DNA of 64,000 bases from Shinella sp. WSJ-2 (GCF_003432075.1 NZ_QWBU01000010.1:62001-126000); one strand, 5' to 3'; counted from the stretch's first letter, positions 53,844 to 62,721 are shown. A program made the numbers and translations. Notes: generated from the sequence alone by a model not told the origin.

Positions 53844-55382
53844 TCACTGGGCCGCCAGTTCCATCACCTTGACCTGCGTCGCCTCCGCCCGGTCGAGAAT
53901 GCCGGTGACGCGGCCCTCGTGCATGACCATGACGCGGTCGCTCATGCCGAGCACTTCCGGCATCTCCGACGAGATCATGATGACGGCGACGCCGTCGCGG
54001 GCGAGTTCCGTCACGAAACGGTGGATTTCCGCCTTGGCGCCAACATCGATGCCGCGGGTCGGCTCGTCGAGGATGAGGATGCGCGGATTGGTGAGCAGCC
54101 AGCGGCCGATCAGCACCTTCTGCTGGTTGCCGCCCGACAGGTTTTCGATGCGCTCCGACAGGTTCGGCGTCTTGACGCGCAGCTTCTTGCTCATCTCCTC
54201 GCAGACCCTGGTCAGTTCGCCCTCGGCCACGAAACCGTTCTTGACGAACTTGTCCTGGAGAACGGCGATCTGCATGTTCTCGAGAATATCGAGGATCAGG
54301 AGACAGCCGGTATCCTTGCGGTCTTCCGTGAGGAAAGCCATGCGGTGCTTGATCGCCGTGTTCGGGCTGTCGATGCTGACCTGCTTGCCGTTGATCGCGA
54401 TCGTGCCAGACGTCGCCGGCGTCACGCCGAAGATCGTCTCGGCGACATTCGAGCGGCCCGAGCCGACGAGGCCGGCAAGGCCGAGGATTTCGCCGGCGCG
54501 CACATCGAAGGAGACGTCATGGAACACGCCCTTGAGGGTCAGGTTCTTCACCGAGAGCACGACGTCGCCGATCGGCACCTCTTCCTTCGGGAACATCTGG
54601 GTGATCTCGCGGCCGACCATCATGCGGATGATATCGTCGCGCGTCACGTCGGAGGAGGCGTGGGTGCCGATATATTTGCCGTCGCGGAACACCGAGAACT
54701 CGTCGGCGATCTCGAACAATTCGTTCATCTTGTGGGTGATGTAGACGATGCCGATGCCCTGCGAGCGCAGATCGCGGATGATGGTGAAGAGGTGCTCCAC
54801 CTCGCGCTCGGTGAGCGCCGAGGTCGGCTCGTCCATGATGAGCACGTCGCTCTCATAGGAAACGGCCTTGGCGATCTCGACCATCTGGCGGTTGGCGACG
54901 GAGAGGTCGCGCACCTGGGTTTCCGGGTCGAGCACGATGTTGAGGCGCTTGAAGAGCTCGGCGGTCTTGCGGCGCATCTCGCCGTGATCGACGAAGCCGA
55001 AGCGGGTCTTCGGTTCTCGGCGAATCCAGATGTTTTCCGCCACCGTCATGAAGGGCATCAGGTTCAGTTCCTGATGGATCATGGCTATGCCGTTTTCCAG
55101 CGCGTCGAGCGGCGATTGTAGCCGGATCTTCTGGCCCTTCAGCAGCACCTCGCCCTGGTCGGGTGTGTAGATACCGGCAAGAATCTTCATCAGCGTGGAT
55201 TTGCCGGCGCCGTTCTCACCCATCAGGGCGTGCACCGTGCCGCGCTTCAGCCGGAACTGGACGTCGTCGAGCGCCACGACACCCGGAAATTCCTTGCGGA
55301 CACCTTCCGCGGACAGGAGATATTCGGCATTCGGAATGGCGCCGCTTGCGCGAACCGCGGCCATGGTGGTCGGACTGACCAT
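53844..55382 (-). CDS. iatA: Inositol-type ABC transporter ATP-binding protein
   Basis: A 512-residue RbsA-type ATPase with two tandem domains. The first has Walker [10 protein letters not shown] and [13 protein letters not shown]-type Walker B; the second has a degenerate P-loop (GLVGSGRSN), [15 protein letters not shown] and [29 protein letters not shown] precedes the ATG. Energises the IatP permease. Confidence 0.9.
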   Translation of the reverse strand: MVSPTTMAAVRASGAIPNAEYLLSAEGVRKEFPGVVALDDVQFRLKRGTVHALMGENGAGKSTLMKILAGIYTPDQGEVLLKGQKIRLQSPLDALENGIAMIHQELNLMPFMTVAENIWIRREPKTRFGFVDHGEMRRKTAELFKRLNIVLDPETQVRDLSVANRQMVEIAKAVSYESDVLIMDEPTSALTEREVEHLFTIIRDLRSQGIGIVYITHKMNELFEIADEFSVFRDGKYIGTHASSDVTRDDIIRMMVGREITQMFPKEEVPIGDVVLSVKNLTLKGVFHDVSFDVRAGEILGLAGLVGSGRSNVAETIFGVTPATSGTIAINGKQVSIDSPNTAIKHRMAFLTEDRKDTGCLLILDILENMQIAVLQDKFVKNGFVAEGELTRVCEEMSKKLRVKTPNLSERIENLSGGNQQKVLIGRWLLTNPRILILDEPTRGIDVGAKAEIHRFVTELARDGVAVIMISSEMPEVLGMSDRVMVMHEGRVTGILDRAEATQVKVMELAAQ

Positions 55383-55486
55383 CGTCCCCTCCCTCCCGGA
55401 GCAACCTGAAACGGATCGGACGCGCGCACGCCTGCGTGCGCGCGTCCTGTATAACCTAGTCTAGCTGGTTTCGACCCTTGGGCCGA

Positions 55487-56416
55487 TCAGTTCTTCGCCT
55501 GGAAGTCGGCGATGTTGGCCGGGGTCACCAGCTGGAAGGGAATGTAGACCTTGGTCTCCACCTTCTCGCCCTTGGCGAGCTTGAGCGCGGCATCGACCGA
55601 GCCCTTGCCCTGGCCGGCAGCATCCTGAAACACCGTCACGTCGAGGTCGCCGGCTGCCATGGCGGCAAGGGCGTCCTGCGTGGCGTCGATACCGGCGACG
55701 ACGACGCTGTCCATCGAGCGGCCGGAGGCCTTCAAGGCCTGGATGGCGCCGATCGCCATTTCGTCATTGTTGGAGATGACGGCGTCGAATTCCAGACCGG
55801 CGGAGAGCCAGTTCGTCATGAGGTCGGCGCCCTGCGTCCGCGACCAGTTGGCGGTCTGCTCTTCGACGATTGTCAGGCCCTTGCACTCGTCGGTCGCGAT
55901 GACGTCCTTGACGTCCTGCGTGCGCATGCGGGCAGCCTGGTTGGACAGTTCGCCCATCATGACGACGACCTTGCCCTTGCCATTCAGCAGGCGGCAGACT
56001 TCCTTGGTTTCCAGCGTGCCGGATTCCTGTTCGTTGGAGGCCACGAAAGCCTGCTTTTCCGGCAGTTCGTTGATGTTTGCCGGTTCGCGGTTGACGTAGA
56101 CGAGCGGGATGCCGGCGTCTGCGGCAGCCTTCGAAAGGGCGGCCGTCGCGTCGGTATCGACCGGGTTGACGATGATGGCGCTGACGCCTGATGCGATGAA
56201 GTTCTGGATCTGACTCTGCTGCTTGGCGACGTCGTTCTGGGCGTCTTCGATCTGCAGCTCGACGCCATCGAGCGTCTTGGCGTAATCGGTCATGCCGTTG
56301 CGCAGAACGGTCAGGAAGTTGTCGTCAAACAGCGCCATGGAAACGCCGATCGTTTCAGCGTGGGCGGCGGTGGACATCATGACGGCAAGCGCCGACCCAA
56401 GAATGAATTTTTTCAT
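55487..56416 (-). CDS. ibpA: Inositol-type ABC transporter periplasmic binding protein
   Basis: A 309-residue family-2 (ribose type) binding protein. Signal peptide MKKFILGSALAVMMSTAAHA, then ETIGVSMALFDDNFLTVLRN. The stretches GVSAIIVNPVDTDA, VYVNREP and VVVAGIDATQDALAAM resemble inositol-binding IbpA; the rhizopine-binding MocB is in the same family. GAGGAGGAGAACG precedes the ATG. First gene of the transporter set. Confidence 0.85.
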   Translation of the reverse strand: MKKFILGSALAVMMSTAAHAETIGVSMALFDDNFLTVLRNGMTDYAKTLDGVELQIEDAQNDVAKQQSQIQNFIASGVSAIIVNPVDTDATAALSKAAADAGIPLVYVNREPANINELPEKQAFVASNEQESGTLETKEVCRLLNGKGKVVVMMGELSNQAARMRTQDVKDVIATDECKGLTIVEEQTANWSRTQGADLMTNWLSAGLEFDAVISNNDEMAIGAIQALKASGRSMDSVVVAGIDATQDALAAMAAGDLDVTVFQDAAGQGKGSVDAALKLAKGEKVETKVYIPFQLVTPANIADFQAKN

Positions 56417-56544
56417 GTCGTTCTCCTCCTCAACGTGGTGTCCGGTCGCACCACTCAATGATCCGGATCGCTTGCCCTTGCGGGCAGCCGGCCCTCCGCT
56501 CCTCCCGGGACGCAAAAGGCCAAAACAGAATAAACAAACCGCGA

Positions 56545-56561
56545 ATTCCGTATTGCGGAAT
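56545..56561. promoter_or_regulatory. Dyad in the ibpA upstream region
   Basis: ATTCCG (56545-56550) and CGGAAT (56556-56561) form a dyad, with a further GGAAT/ATTCC pair running to 56570. It lies about 130 bases upstream of the ibpA start and could be an operator for the LacI regulator at 57639. Confidence 0.4.
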
Positions 56562-56592
56562 GTTTATTCCATTTTCTGCTTATGGCGTCAAG

Positions 56593-56615
56593 CCCGTTCC
56601 ATTTTGTGGGACGGG
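56593..56615 (-). terminator. Hairpin between the isomerase gene and ibpA
   Basis: CCCGTTCC (56593-56600) pairs with GGGACGGG (56608-56615) with one wobble pair and a seven-base loop. It sits 54 bases after the isomerase stop codon on the minus strand. Confidence 0.45.
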
Positions 56616-56669
56616 ATTTCCGCCGAAGCGGGGGAAAAGGACGGCGGAATGCTCCGCCGCCGAAGATTT

Positions 56670-57476
56670 TCAGATGTTTTCGCGGATGAAGGCGATGCTC
56701 TCGGCAACGGCGGCCTTGGGATCGGCCACACCGTGGACGGCGGGCGAGAAGGGCTCGAAGGAGAGCGGGCCGGCATAGCCGGCGGCGATCAAAGCCTTGA
56801 TCTGGCTGGTATTTGCCAGCCGGTCCGCCGGGCCGACGAGCACACGGTGGCCGTCGCGCATGTCGGAAACCGATATGGCGGGGTCCTCGACGCCGGAAAT
56901 ATGCACGAGGCCTGTGAAATCGGGGAAGAGTTCCGGCTCACCGGCAAGGTGATGGTGGAACGTGTCGTGCACCAGACGGAATGTCTGTTCCCCGCCCACC
57001 GCCTTGATGGCTTCGACGGCTTCGCGCTTGGAGCGCAGCGAACAGATTTCGAAGCCGAGCGGCTCGACGAGGCCGATGATGCCGGCGGCCTGAAGCAGCG
57101 GCTTGAGTTCCGTCAGGGACTGGCGGAGGTTGGCCTGCCGCTCGCCATCGGCCTGGCCGGTGCCGTCGTTCTTCGGCACGAGCACGAGCGCCTTGGCGCC
57201 GCAGGCAGCGGCATAGTCGATCAGTTCACTGGCTTCGGCGGCGCGGGCGGGCGTCCACTCGTTGAAGCGCTGCAGGGCGTTGATCGAGATGATCGTGATG
57301 CCGTGGCGCTCGGCAAGCGCCTTCACTTCGGCGGGCGTCGTGCCGTCGAGGATGGCATTGCCATCGAGGTCGTTGCGGATTTCAACGGCGCTTGTGCCAA
57401 GCGAGATGGCAAGTGCGAAGAAGGCGTCGAGCGTGAGGGCGGGCGCCGTCATATGGTTGATGGCGAAAGTCGGCAT
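56670..57476 (-). CDS. TIM-barrel sugar isomerase, IolI/MocC-like
   Basis: A 268-residue xylose-isomerase-like barrel. VEIRNDLDG, ISINALQRFNEW, LVEPLGFEICS (metal Glu), LVHDTFHHHLAG (metal Asp/His), HISGVEDP and LSFEPFSP (Glu) follow the order of metal ligands in IolI (2-keto-myo-inositol isomerase). MocC of the rhizopine pathway is a related barrel. The ATG at 57476 starts MPTFAINHM. It would act on the keto product of the dehydrogenase. Confidence 0.8.
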   Translation of the reverse strand: MPTFAINHMTAPALTLDAFFALAISLGTSAVEIRNDLDGNAILDGTTPAEVKALAERHGITIISINALQRFNEWTPARAAEASELIDYAAACGAKALVLVPKNDGTGQADGERQANLRQSLTELKPLLQAAGIIGLVEPLGFEICSLRSKREAVEAIKAVGGEQTFRLVHDTFHHHLAGEPELFPDFTGLVHISGVEDPAISVSDMRDGHRVLVGPADRLANTSQIKALIAAGYAGPLSFEPFSPAVHGVADPKAAVAESIAFIRENI

Positions 57477-57638
57477 GGAATGGGTGTCCTCCGGTCTCGG
57501 GGCCACCGACAGGGTGGCCTCGCATGCACGCATGAGGATCGGGACGCGCTTGACGGTCGTCAAAGGCCAAGGCGGCGATGCCGCCCTCATTGCTGAAAGA
57601 TTAGCGACGAACCGTGATGGAATTCTCTCAAACGCTCG

Positions 57639-58670
57639 TCAAATATTTTCCGGCGTGAACAGGTCGAAGGGCAGGAAGGTCTGGCCGGGCACGGTATTTT
57701 CACCCTTCTCGATCGCCGTCACCATCAGCGAGACGAGCTCGCGGCAGAGCGCGGAAAGGGGGGTGCTGATGGCCATGGTGACGACATCGTCGACAAGGCC
57801 GGCCTTCGATTCCGGCGTCAGTTCGTTGACGATGAGTTGGATCCGGCCGGCAAAACCTTCCTCTCGCACCGCAGAGATCGCGCCCTCCATGCCGCCGCCC
57901 GCCACATAGAGGCCGACCAGGTCGGGATGCTGGGCGAGCAGGTTGGCGGTCGCCTCGTGGGTGATCTCGCTGGTGTCGAGATTGACCAGCGTGTCCAGCA
58001 CCTCAAAGCCCTGGCCCTTCTCGCGGAAGAAGGAGCGGAAGCCGATCTCGCGCAGTTCATGGCCATGGAAGCGGTGGCTGCCGACGAAGATCGCCACCTT
58101 GCCGGGACGCTTGGCGCCGCGCGCGATCATCCAGGCGGCGGTGCGGCCGACCTTCATATTGTTAAGGCCGATATAGCCCTGGCGCACGTCGATGGCGAAA
58201 TCGGACAGCAGGCAGAACAGCGGAATGCCGCGGTTTTTCAGGTCTTCCGCCATGGTCGTCGTGGCGGGATAGTCGGGTGCGACGACGGCAAGGGCCTGAT
58301 TGCGTGTCGAAAGCTGGCGCAGCATCTCGGTCATCGCCGCCGGCGTTTGCGCATTGATGAACTCGATCTGCGGCACGATGCGGGCAACCGTGCAGGCATT
58401 GCAGGCGATTTCGATCTCGCGGGCGAAATTCTGGTAGAAGGCCTGGTTGGGGCGCTGGAAGCTGAAGCCGAGGCGATATTGCGGCAAATCCTCGAAGACC
58501 CGCTGCCGGATGAGGCCGAGCGCGTGATAGCCGATGGCATTGGCCGCCTCATAGACCCGCCGCGCCGTCTCTTCGCGTACCTTGTGGCGACCGTTCAGCA
58601 CCCGGTCGACCGTTGCGACGCTGACGCCGGCCGCCTGCGCCAGATCCGAAATTGTCGGTCGCGATGCCAT
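57639..58670 (-). CDS. LacI-family regulator of the inositol/rhizopine-like locus
   Basis: A 343-residue LacI protein. HTH: TISDLAQAAGVSVATVDRVLNGRHKVREETARRVYEAANAIGYH. The sugar-binding domain is of the periplasmic-binding-protein type (QRPNQAFYQNFAREIEIACNAC; VGLYVAGGGMEGAISAVREE). GGAGAGAGCC precedes the ATG. It sits between the transporter/isomerase genes and the oxygenase operon and probably controls both. Confidence 0.87.
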   Translation of the reverse strand: MASRPTISDLAQAAGVSVATVDRVLNGRHKVREETARRVYEAANAIGYHALGLIRQRVFEDLPQYRLGFSFQRPNQAFYQNFAREIEIACNACTVARIVPQIEFINAQTPAAMTEMLRQLSTRNQALAVVAPDYPATTTMAEDLKNRGIPLFCLLSDFAIDVRQGYIGLNNMKVGRTAAWMIARGAKRPGKVAIFVGSHRFHGHELREIGFRSFFREKGQGFEVLDTLVNLDTSEITHEATANLLAQHPDLVGLYVAGGGMEGAISAVREEGFAGRIQLIVNELTPESKAGLVDDVVTMAISTPLSALCRELVSLMVTAIEKGENTVPGQTFLPFDLFTPENI

Positions 58671-58704
58671 GGCTCTCTCCGTGAAATCTTTCCATCAGCA
58701 CTGA

Positions 58705-58741
58705 ATGATAGCGAATGATGTAATTTGATGCATTCTATCAT
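58705..58741. promoter_or_regulatory. Nested dyad between LacI gene and oxygenase operon
   Basis: ATGATAG (58705-58711) and CTATCAT (58735-58741) enclose GAATG (58713-58717) and CATTC (58731-58735). This nested inverted repeat lies in the divergent promoter region and is the natural operator candidate for the LacI protein. Confidence 0.5.
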
Positions 58742-58830
58742 GGCAGGATTGAGAGATGCAAGCAGCAGCGCTATCGTTTGTCCATCAGATATGGCGGGTC
58801 CTCGGACAGCGCCTTGCGGGAGGAACAGCG

Positions 58831-59916
58831 ATGAAGCCGACGAAGCGGGACTACAGTCTTCTGGGGCGCGATGCCGAGGCGGCCGTTGCCAATGGTCTGG
58901 CCGCGGCCGAGTGGTACCACACCGATGTCGCGCGCAAGGATATGAAGGCGCTGATGCAGCGCAGCGATGCGCCGGCCCTTCGCGACACCGCGATCTGGCT
59001 CGGTGCGATGGTCGTCTCCGGCGCGCTCGGCGCGTGGTTCTGGGGAAGCTGGGCCGCCGTTCCGTTCTTCCTGATCTATGGCGTGCTCTACGGTTCGGCC
59101 TCGGACAGCCGCTGGCACGAATGTGGTCACGGCACGGCCTTCAAGACGATGTGGATGAACGACGCCGTCTACCAGATCGCCTGTTTCATGATCATGCGCA
59201 ATCCGGTGACCTGGCGCTGGAGCCATACGCGCCACCATACGGATACGGTCATCGTCGGCCGCGACCCCGAGATCGCCGTCATGCGCCCGCCGGACCTTCT
59301 GCGCCTCGTGCTCAACTTCTTCGGCATTCTCGATGCCTGGCATGCCGTCATCGACATGGTGCGCAATGCGGCCGGCATCATGAGCGAGGCTGAAAAGACC
59401 TTCGTGCCCGAAATGGAGCAGCCGAAGGCGATCCGCGTCGCCCGCATCTGGCTAGCCATTTATGTCGCGACGATAGGCGCCTGCTTTGCGTTCGGCTCGA
59501 TCCTGCCGGCGATGTTCATCGGCCTGCCCAGGCTCTATGGCGCCTGGCACCATGTCATGACCGGCTTGCTGCAGCATGGCGGCCTTGCCGACAATGTCAT
59601 CGACCATCGCCTGAACAGCCGCACCGTCTATATGAACCCGGTGAGCCGCTTCATCTACTGGAACATGAACTACCATGTGGAGCACCACATGTTCCCGATG
59701 GTGCCCTATCACGCGCTGCCGCGGCTGCACGCCATGATCAGGCATGATCTGCCGGCGCCAAACCCGTCCATGTGGCACGGCTACAGCGAAATGCTGCCGG
59801 CCTTCCTGCGCCAGCTGCGCAACGAGGACTACTTCCTCAAACGCGACCTGCCCGAGACGGCGCGTCCCTACAAGGAAGAGTTCCACGCCCAACCGGCCTT
59901 CGCCGCCGCCGAATAA
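58831..59916 (+). CDS. mocD: Fatty-acid-desaturase-fold oxygenase, MocD-like
   Basis: A 361-residue integral membrane di-iron enzyme. All three histidine boxes are present: HECGH (H96-H100), HTRHH (H132, H135-136) and HVEHH (H282, H285-286), with hydrophobic segments near 57-90, 205-235. With the Rieske ferredoxin and reductase just downstream it matches MocD of rhizopine catabolism, thought to oxidatively demethylate the O-methyl group. The ATG at 58831 follows GGGAGGAACAGCG. A true lipid desaturase is the alternative. Confidence 0.8.
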   Translation: MKPTKRDYSLLGRDAEAAVANGLAAAEWYHTDVARKDMKALMQRSDAPALRDTAIWLGAMVVSGALGAWFWGSWAAVPFFLIYGVLYGSASDSRWHECGHGTAFKTMWMNDAVYQIACFMIMRNPVTWRWSHTRHHTDTVIVGRDPEIAVMRPPDLLRLVLNFFGILDAWHAVIDMVRNAAGIMSEAEKTFVPEMEQPKAIRVARIWLAIYVATIGACFAFGSILPAMFIGLPRLYGAWHHVMTGLLQHGGLADNVIDHRLNSRTVYMNPVSRFIYWNMNYHVEHHMFPMVPYHALPRLHAMIRHDLPAPNPSMWHGYSEMLPAFLRQLRNEDYFLKRDLPETARPYKEEFHAQPAFAAAE

Positions 59917-59941
59917 TAGCTGATATCCTGGAGGAGAGACC

Positions 59942-60256
59942 ATGAGCGACAGTTGGATTGAAGTTTGCGCAGCCGACGACATCGACGAGGAGGATGTTAT
60001 TCGCTTCGACCATGCGGGCCGCACCTTCGCGATCTACCGCAGCCCCGAGGATACCTATCATGCAACGGACGGGCTCTGCACCCATGAGAAGATCCACCTC
60101 GCCGATGGCCTGGTGATGGATCACATCATTGAATGTCCCAAGCACAACGGCCGCTTCAACTACAAGACCGGCGAAGCCAAGGGCGCGCCCGTCTGCGTCG
60201 ACCTCAGGACCTATCCGGTCAAGGTCGAGGGCGGCACGGTCTTCATCAGCGTCTAA
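59942..60256 (+). CDS. mocE: MocE-family Rieske 2Fe-2S ferredoxin
   Basis: A 104-residue Rieske ferredoxin. The cluster ligands are C46-x-H48 (CTHEK) and C65-x2-H68 (CPKHNG). It carries electrons from the reductase to the oxygenase. GGAGGAGAGACC precedes the ATG; 25 bases after mocD. Confidence 0.9.
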   Translation: MSDSWIEVCAADDIDEEDVIRFDHAGRTFAIYRSPEDTYHATDGLCTHEKIHLADGLVMDHIIECPKHNGRFNYKTGEAKGAPVCVDLRTYPVKVEGGTVFISV

Positions 60257-60300
60257 AGCAATTCCAGCAAAAGTGTTGAGCGGTTTTGCGTCCGGAATCG
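60256..60300. repeat. Dispersed palindromic repeat, copy 1
   Basis: GCAAAAGTGT (60267-60276) to GGTTTTGC (60282-60289) with GCAAAA/TTTTGC arms, enclosed by an outer ATTCC/GGAAT pair (60261-60265, 60294-60298). A near-identical core occurs at 62659-62681. It sits inside the mocE-mocF gap. Such short repeats are widespread in Rhizobiaceae. Confidence 0.7.
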
Positions 60301-60328
60301 CGAAAGAACAAAGAGACAGGAAACCGTC

Positions 60329-61552
60329 ATGGCGAATTTTGTGATCGTCGGCGCCGGCGAATGCGGCGCGCGCGCAGCCTTTGCCCTGCGTGAAAAGGGT
60401 TTTGACGGCACGCTGACCCTGATCGGCAGCGAAACGCATCTGCCCTATGAGCGTCCGCCGCTTTCCAAGGAGGCGCTGGTGGCCGGCGCCGGCCCGAAAT
60501 TCGTCGCCGAACCGGAGCGTTACGTCGAGGCCAGCATCGATCTGCTGCTCGGCCGCACGGTGTCAGGGATCGACCGATTGGCGAAGCGTGTCGTGCTGGG
60601 CGATAGCATGGTCGTTCCCTATGACAGGTTGCTTCTGGCCACCGGCGCGCGTCCGCGTATGCTGCCGGGGGCGGCCCATGGCGGGCGCGTCCTTGCGCTG
60701 CGCAGCCATGACGATGCCGCGCGTATCCGCGACCATCTGGTCGAGGGGAGCCACATCGCCATTCTCGGTGGTGGCTTCATCGGCCTCGAGCTTGCCGCCA
60801 GCGCCCGCAAACTGGGCGCGAGTGTCACCCTTGTGGAAGGCCTGCCGCGGGTACTCACCCGTGGCGTGCCGGCCGAGATCGCCGAAATCGTCGCCAGCCG
60901 TCATGCCGCCGAGGGGGTGGATATCCTCTGCAGCGCCAAGGTGGCAGGTATGGAGGAGCGGGCGGACGAAGTGCGGATTTCGCTGGGCGACGGGCGCGTC
61001 GTCAGCGCGGACCTGCTCGTCGTCGGCATCGGCGCCGTGCCGAATACGGAACTGGCGGAAGCGTCCGGTCTGACGGTGGAAAACGGTATCGCCGTCGATG
61101 GCCTGCTGCGTACCTCCGATCCCGATATTTTTGCCGCGGGCGACTGCGCGTCCTATCCGCTGCCGCTCTATGGCGGCCGCCGCATCCGGCTCGAGTCCTG
61201 GCGCAATGCGCAGGAGCAAGGCCAGCTTGCCGCCGCCAACATGCTGGGTGGCAAGGATATCCATGCCGCCGTGCCGTGGTTCTGGTCGGATCAGTACGAC
61301 CTGACGCTGCAGATCGCCGGCCTTGCCGATGGCGCCGTCAGCACGGTCCGCCGCGATATGGGCGAACGCGTCTTCATTCTCTTCCATCTCGATGCCGAGG
61401 GCCGGCTGATCGCGGCGAGCGGCATCGGGCCGGGCAATGCGGTGGCGCGCGACATCCGTCTCGCCGAAATGCTGATCGCCGCCCGCATCCATCCCGATCC
61501 GGCCGCGCTCGCCGCGCCGGAGACCAAGCTCAAGAAACTGCTCGCCGCGTAA
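60329..61552 (+). CDS. mocF: Ferredoxin reductase (NAD(P)/FAD), MocF-like
   Basis: A 407-residue FAD-dependent reductase of the rhodocoxin/putidaredoxin reductase type. FAD motif FVIVGAGECGARAA, NAD motif AILGGGFIGLELAASARKLGA, and the C-terminal FAD-contact DIFAAGDCASYP. It reduces the MocE Rieske protein with NAD(P)H. Separated from mocE by 72 bases holding a palindromic repeat, yet clearly in the same unit. Confidence 0.88.
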   Translation: MANFVIVGAGECGARAAFALREKGFDGTLTLIGSETHLPYERPPLSKEALVAGAGPKFVAEPERYVEASIDLLLGRTVSGIDRLAKRVVLGDSMVVPYDRLLLATGARPRMLPGAAHGGRVLALRSHDDAARIRDHLVEGSHIAILGGGFIGLELAASARKLGASVTLVEGLPRVLTRGVPAEIAEIVASRHAAEGVDILCSAKVAGMEERADEVRISLGDGRVVSADLLVVGIGAVPNTELAEASGLTVENGIAVDGLLRTSDPDIFAAGDCASYPLPLYGGRRIRLESWRNAQEQGQLAAANMLGGKDIHAAVPWFWSDQYDLTLQIAGLADGAVSTVRRDMGERVFILFHLDAEGRLIAASGIGPGNAVARDIRLAEMLIAARIHPDPAALAAPETKLKKLLAA

Positions 61553-61572
61553 ACGGCGTTCCGGAGGACATC

Positions 61573-62367
61573 ATGAAGACCAAAAGACCGACCGTTGCCG
61601 ATATCCAGGCGATGAAGGGCAAGCGCCAGCTCACCATGCTGCGCGTCGTCACGCTGGAAGAGGCTGGAGCCGCCGAGCAGGCGGGTATCGACCTCGTCTC
61701 AGTGCCGCCCGCTCTGCTCGGGCCGGCCTTCCGCGAGGCGGCACCGACCGTATTTGCCTTTCCGGGCCTGGAATACGGCGATTTCATCACCGCCGACGAC
61801 TATCTGCGCGGGGCGTTCCAGGCGATGCGGGCAGGGGGCGATGCGGTCTATTGCGCGGCCGGCCTTTCCACCGTGCGGCGCTTGCGTGAAGAGGGCATTC
61901 CGGTCTGCGGCCATGTCGGCCTCATTCCCTCCAAGGCCACCTGGACGGGCGGTTTCCGTGCCGTCGGCAAGACGACGGACAGTGCCATGGAAATCTTCCG
62001 ACAGGTGAAGGCGCTGGAGGAGGCCGGGGCGTTTGCTGCCGAAATCGAGGTCGTGCCGGGCGAGATTGCGGCGGCGATCAGCGCCAAGACGTCGCTTGTC
62101 ATGCTCTCCATGGGCGCCGGCACGGGCTGCGATGCGCAATATCTCTTTGCCGACGATGTGCTCGGCCAGAACCGTGGCCACTATCCGCGCCATGCCAAGG
62201 TCTACCGTAATTTCGCGGCGGAATACGATCGTCTCCAGCAGGAGCGCATCGCCGCCTTCCGCGAATATGCCGATGACGTACGCTCCGGCGCCTATCCGGA
62301 AAACGGCCATCTCGTCGGCATCGAGCGGTCGGAACTCGCCGCCTTCCTTGAGCGTCTCGGTTCGTGA
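61573..62367 (+). CDS. Divergent PanB-fold protein (ketopantoate hydroxymethyltransferase-like)
   Basis: A 264-residue barrel related to PanB. The match is clearest at IPVCGHVGLIPSKATWTGGF (His114, equal to E. coli H136), AAEIEVVP (E159, equal to E181) and ADDVLGQNRGHYPRHAKVYRNF. But the PanB residues D45, D84, K112 and E114 appear replaced: LVGDS is LVSVP, LADLP is AFPGL and KIEGG is YCAAG. It is therefore probably not a normal pantoate enzyme. CGGAGG precedes the ATG, 20 bases after mocF, so it is likely part of the operon. Function unknown. Confidence 0.75.
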   Translation: MKTKRPTVADIQAMKGKRQLTMLRVVTLEEAGAAEQAGIDLVSVPPALLGPAFREAAPTVFAFPGLEYGDFITADDYLRGAFQAMRAGGDAVYCAAGLSTVRRLREEGIPVCGHVGLIPSKATWTGGFRAVGKTTDSAMEIFRQVKALEEAGAFAAEIEVVPGEIAAAISAKTSLVMLSMGAGTGCDAQYLFADDVLGQNRGHYPRHAKVYRNFAAEYDRLQQERIAAFREYADDVRSGAYPENGHLVGIERSELAAFLERLGS

Positions 62368-62426
62368 AGGTTCCCTCCTGCGGGAAAACCGCATATGTAG
62401 GCGGTCGAAGGCCTGAGGAGACGTTC

Positions 62427-62648
62427 ATGAAAATCATTGACACCGACCACCCGTTCTACCGACCGCTCTGGCGGCGGGTGCTGTTGGTTGGGTCCTGCGC
62501 GGCATGGACGGGCGTCGAGTTCTACAACGGCGAACAGACCTGGGGCACGATCTTCCTCGTCGTGACCGCCTATGCCTTTGCCAATCTCATCCTGTTTTTT
62601 AAACCCTCCGACCCGGCCGCCAAGCCGCCGGAGGAAACCAAGGGCTAG
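62427..62648 (+). CDS. Small membrane protein (DUF3329-like)
   Basis: A 73-residue protein starting MKIIDTDHPFYRPLWRRVLL, with two hydrophobic segments (about 18-32 and 40-59) and a Pro/Lys-rich tail. The start resembles short DUF3329-type proteins common in rhizobia; this recall is uncertain. GAGGAGACG precedes the ATG. It lies 59 bases after the PanB-like gene and may or may not share its transcript. Confidence 0.6.
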   Translation: MKIIDTDHPFYRPLWRRVLLVGSCAAWTGVEFYNGEQTWGTIFLVVTAYAFANLILFFKPSDPAAKPPEETKG

Positions 62649-62656
62649 CGTGTGTC

Positions 62657-62690
62657 GCGCAAAAGTGTGGAGCGGTTTTGCGAAAAGCGC
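62657..62690. repeat. Dispersed palindromic repeat, copy 2
   Basis: The core at 62659-62681 has the same GCAAAAGTGT...GGTTTTGC sequence as the copy at 60267-60289, differing at one base in the middle. It lies between the convergent small membrane-protein and J-like genes. Confidence 0.7.
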
Positions 62691-62721
62691 ATGGCGCGAA
62701 TCTGAAAGATCGCGACGCGCT

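Noticed and set aside
52614-55121. 835-residue open frame on the plus strand
   Set aside because: Antisense shadow of the inositol transporter permease and ATPase genes, which have intact motifs and ribosome-binding sites.
61573-62367. Ordinary panB (pantothenate synthesis)
   Set aside because: Key PanB residues appear replaced and the gene is in a mocDEF-like operon, so the simple annotation is not supported.
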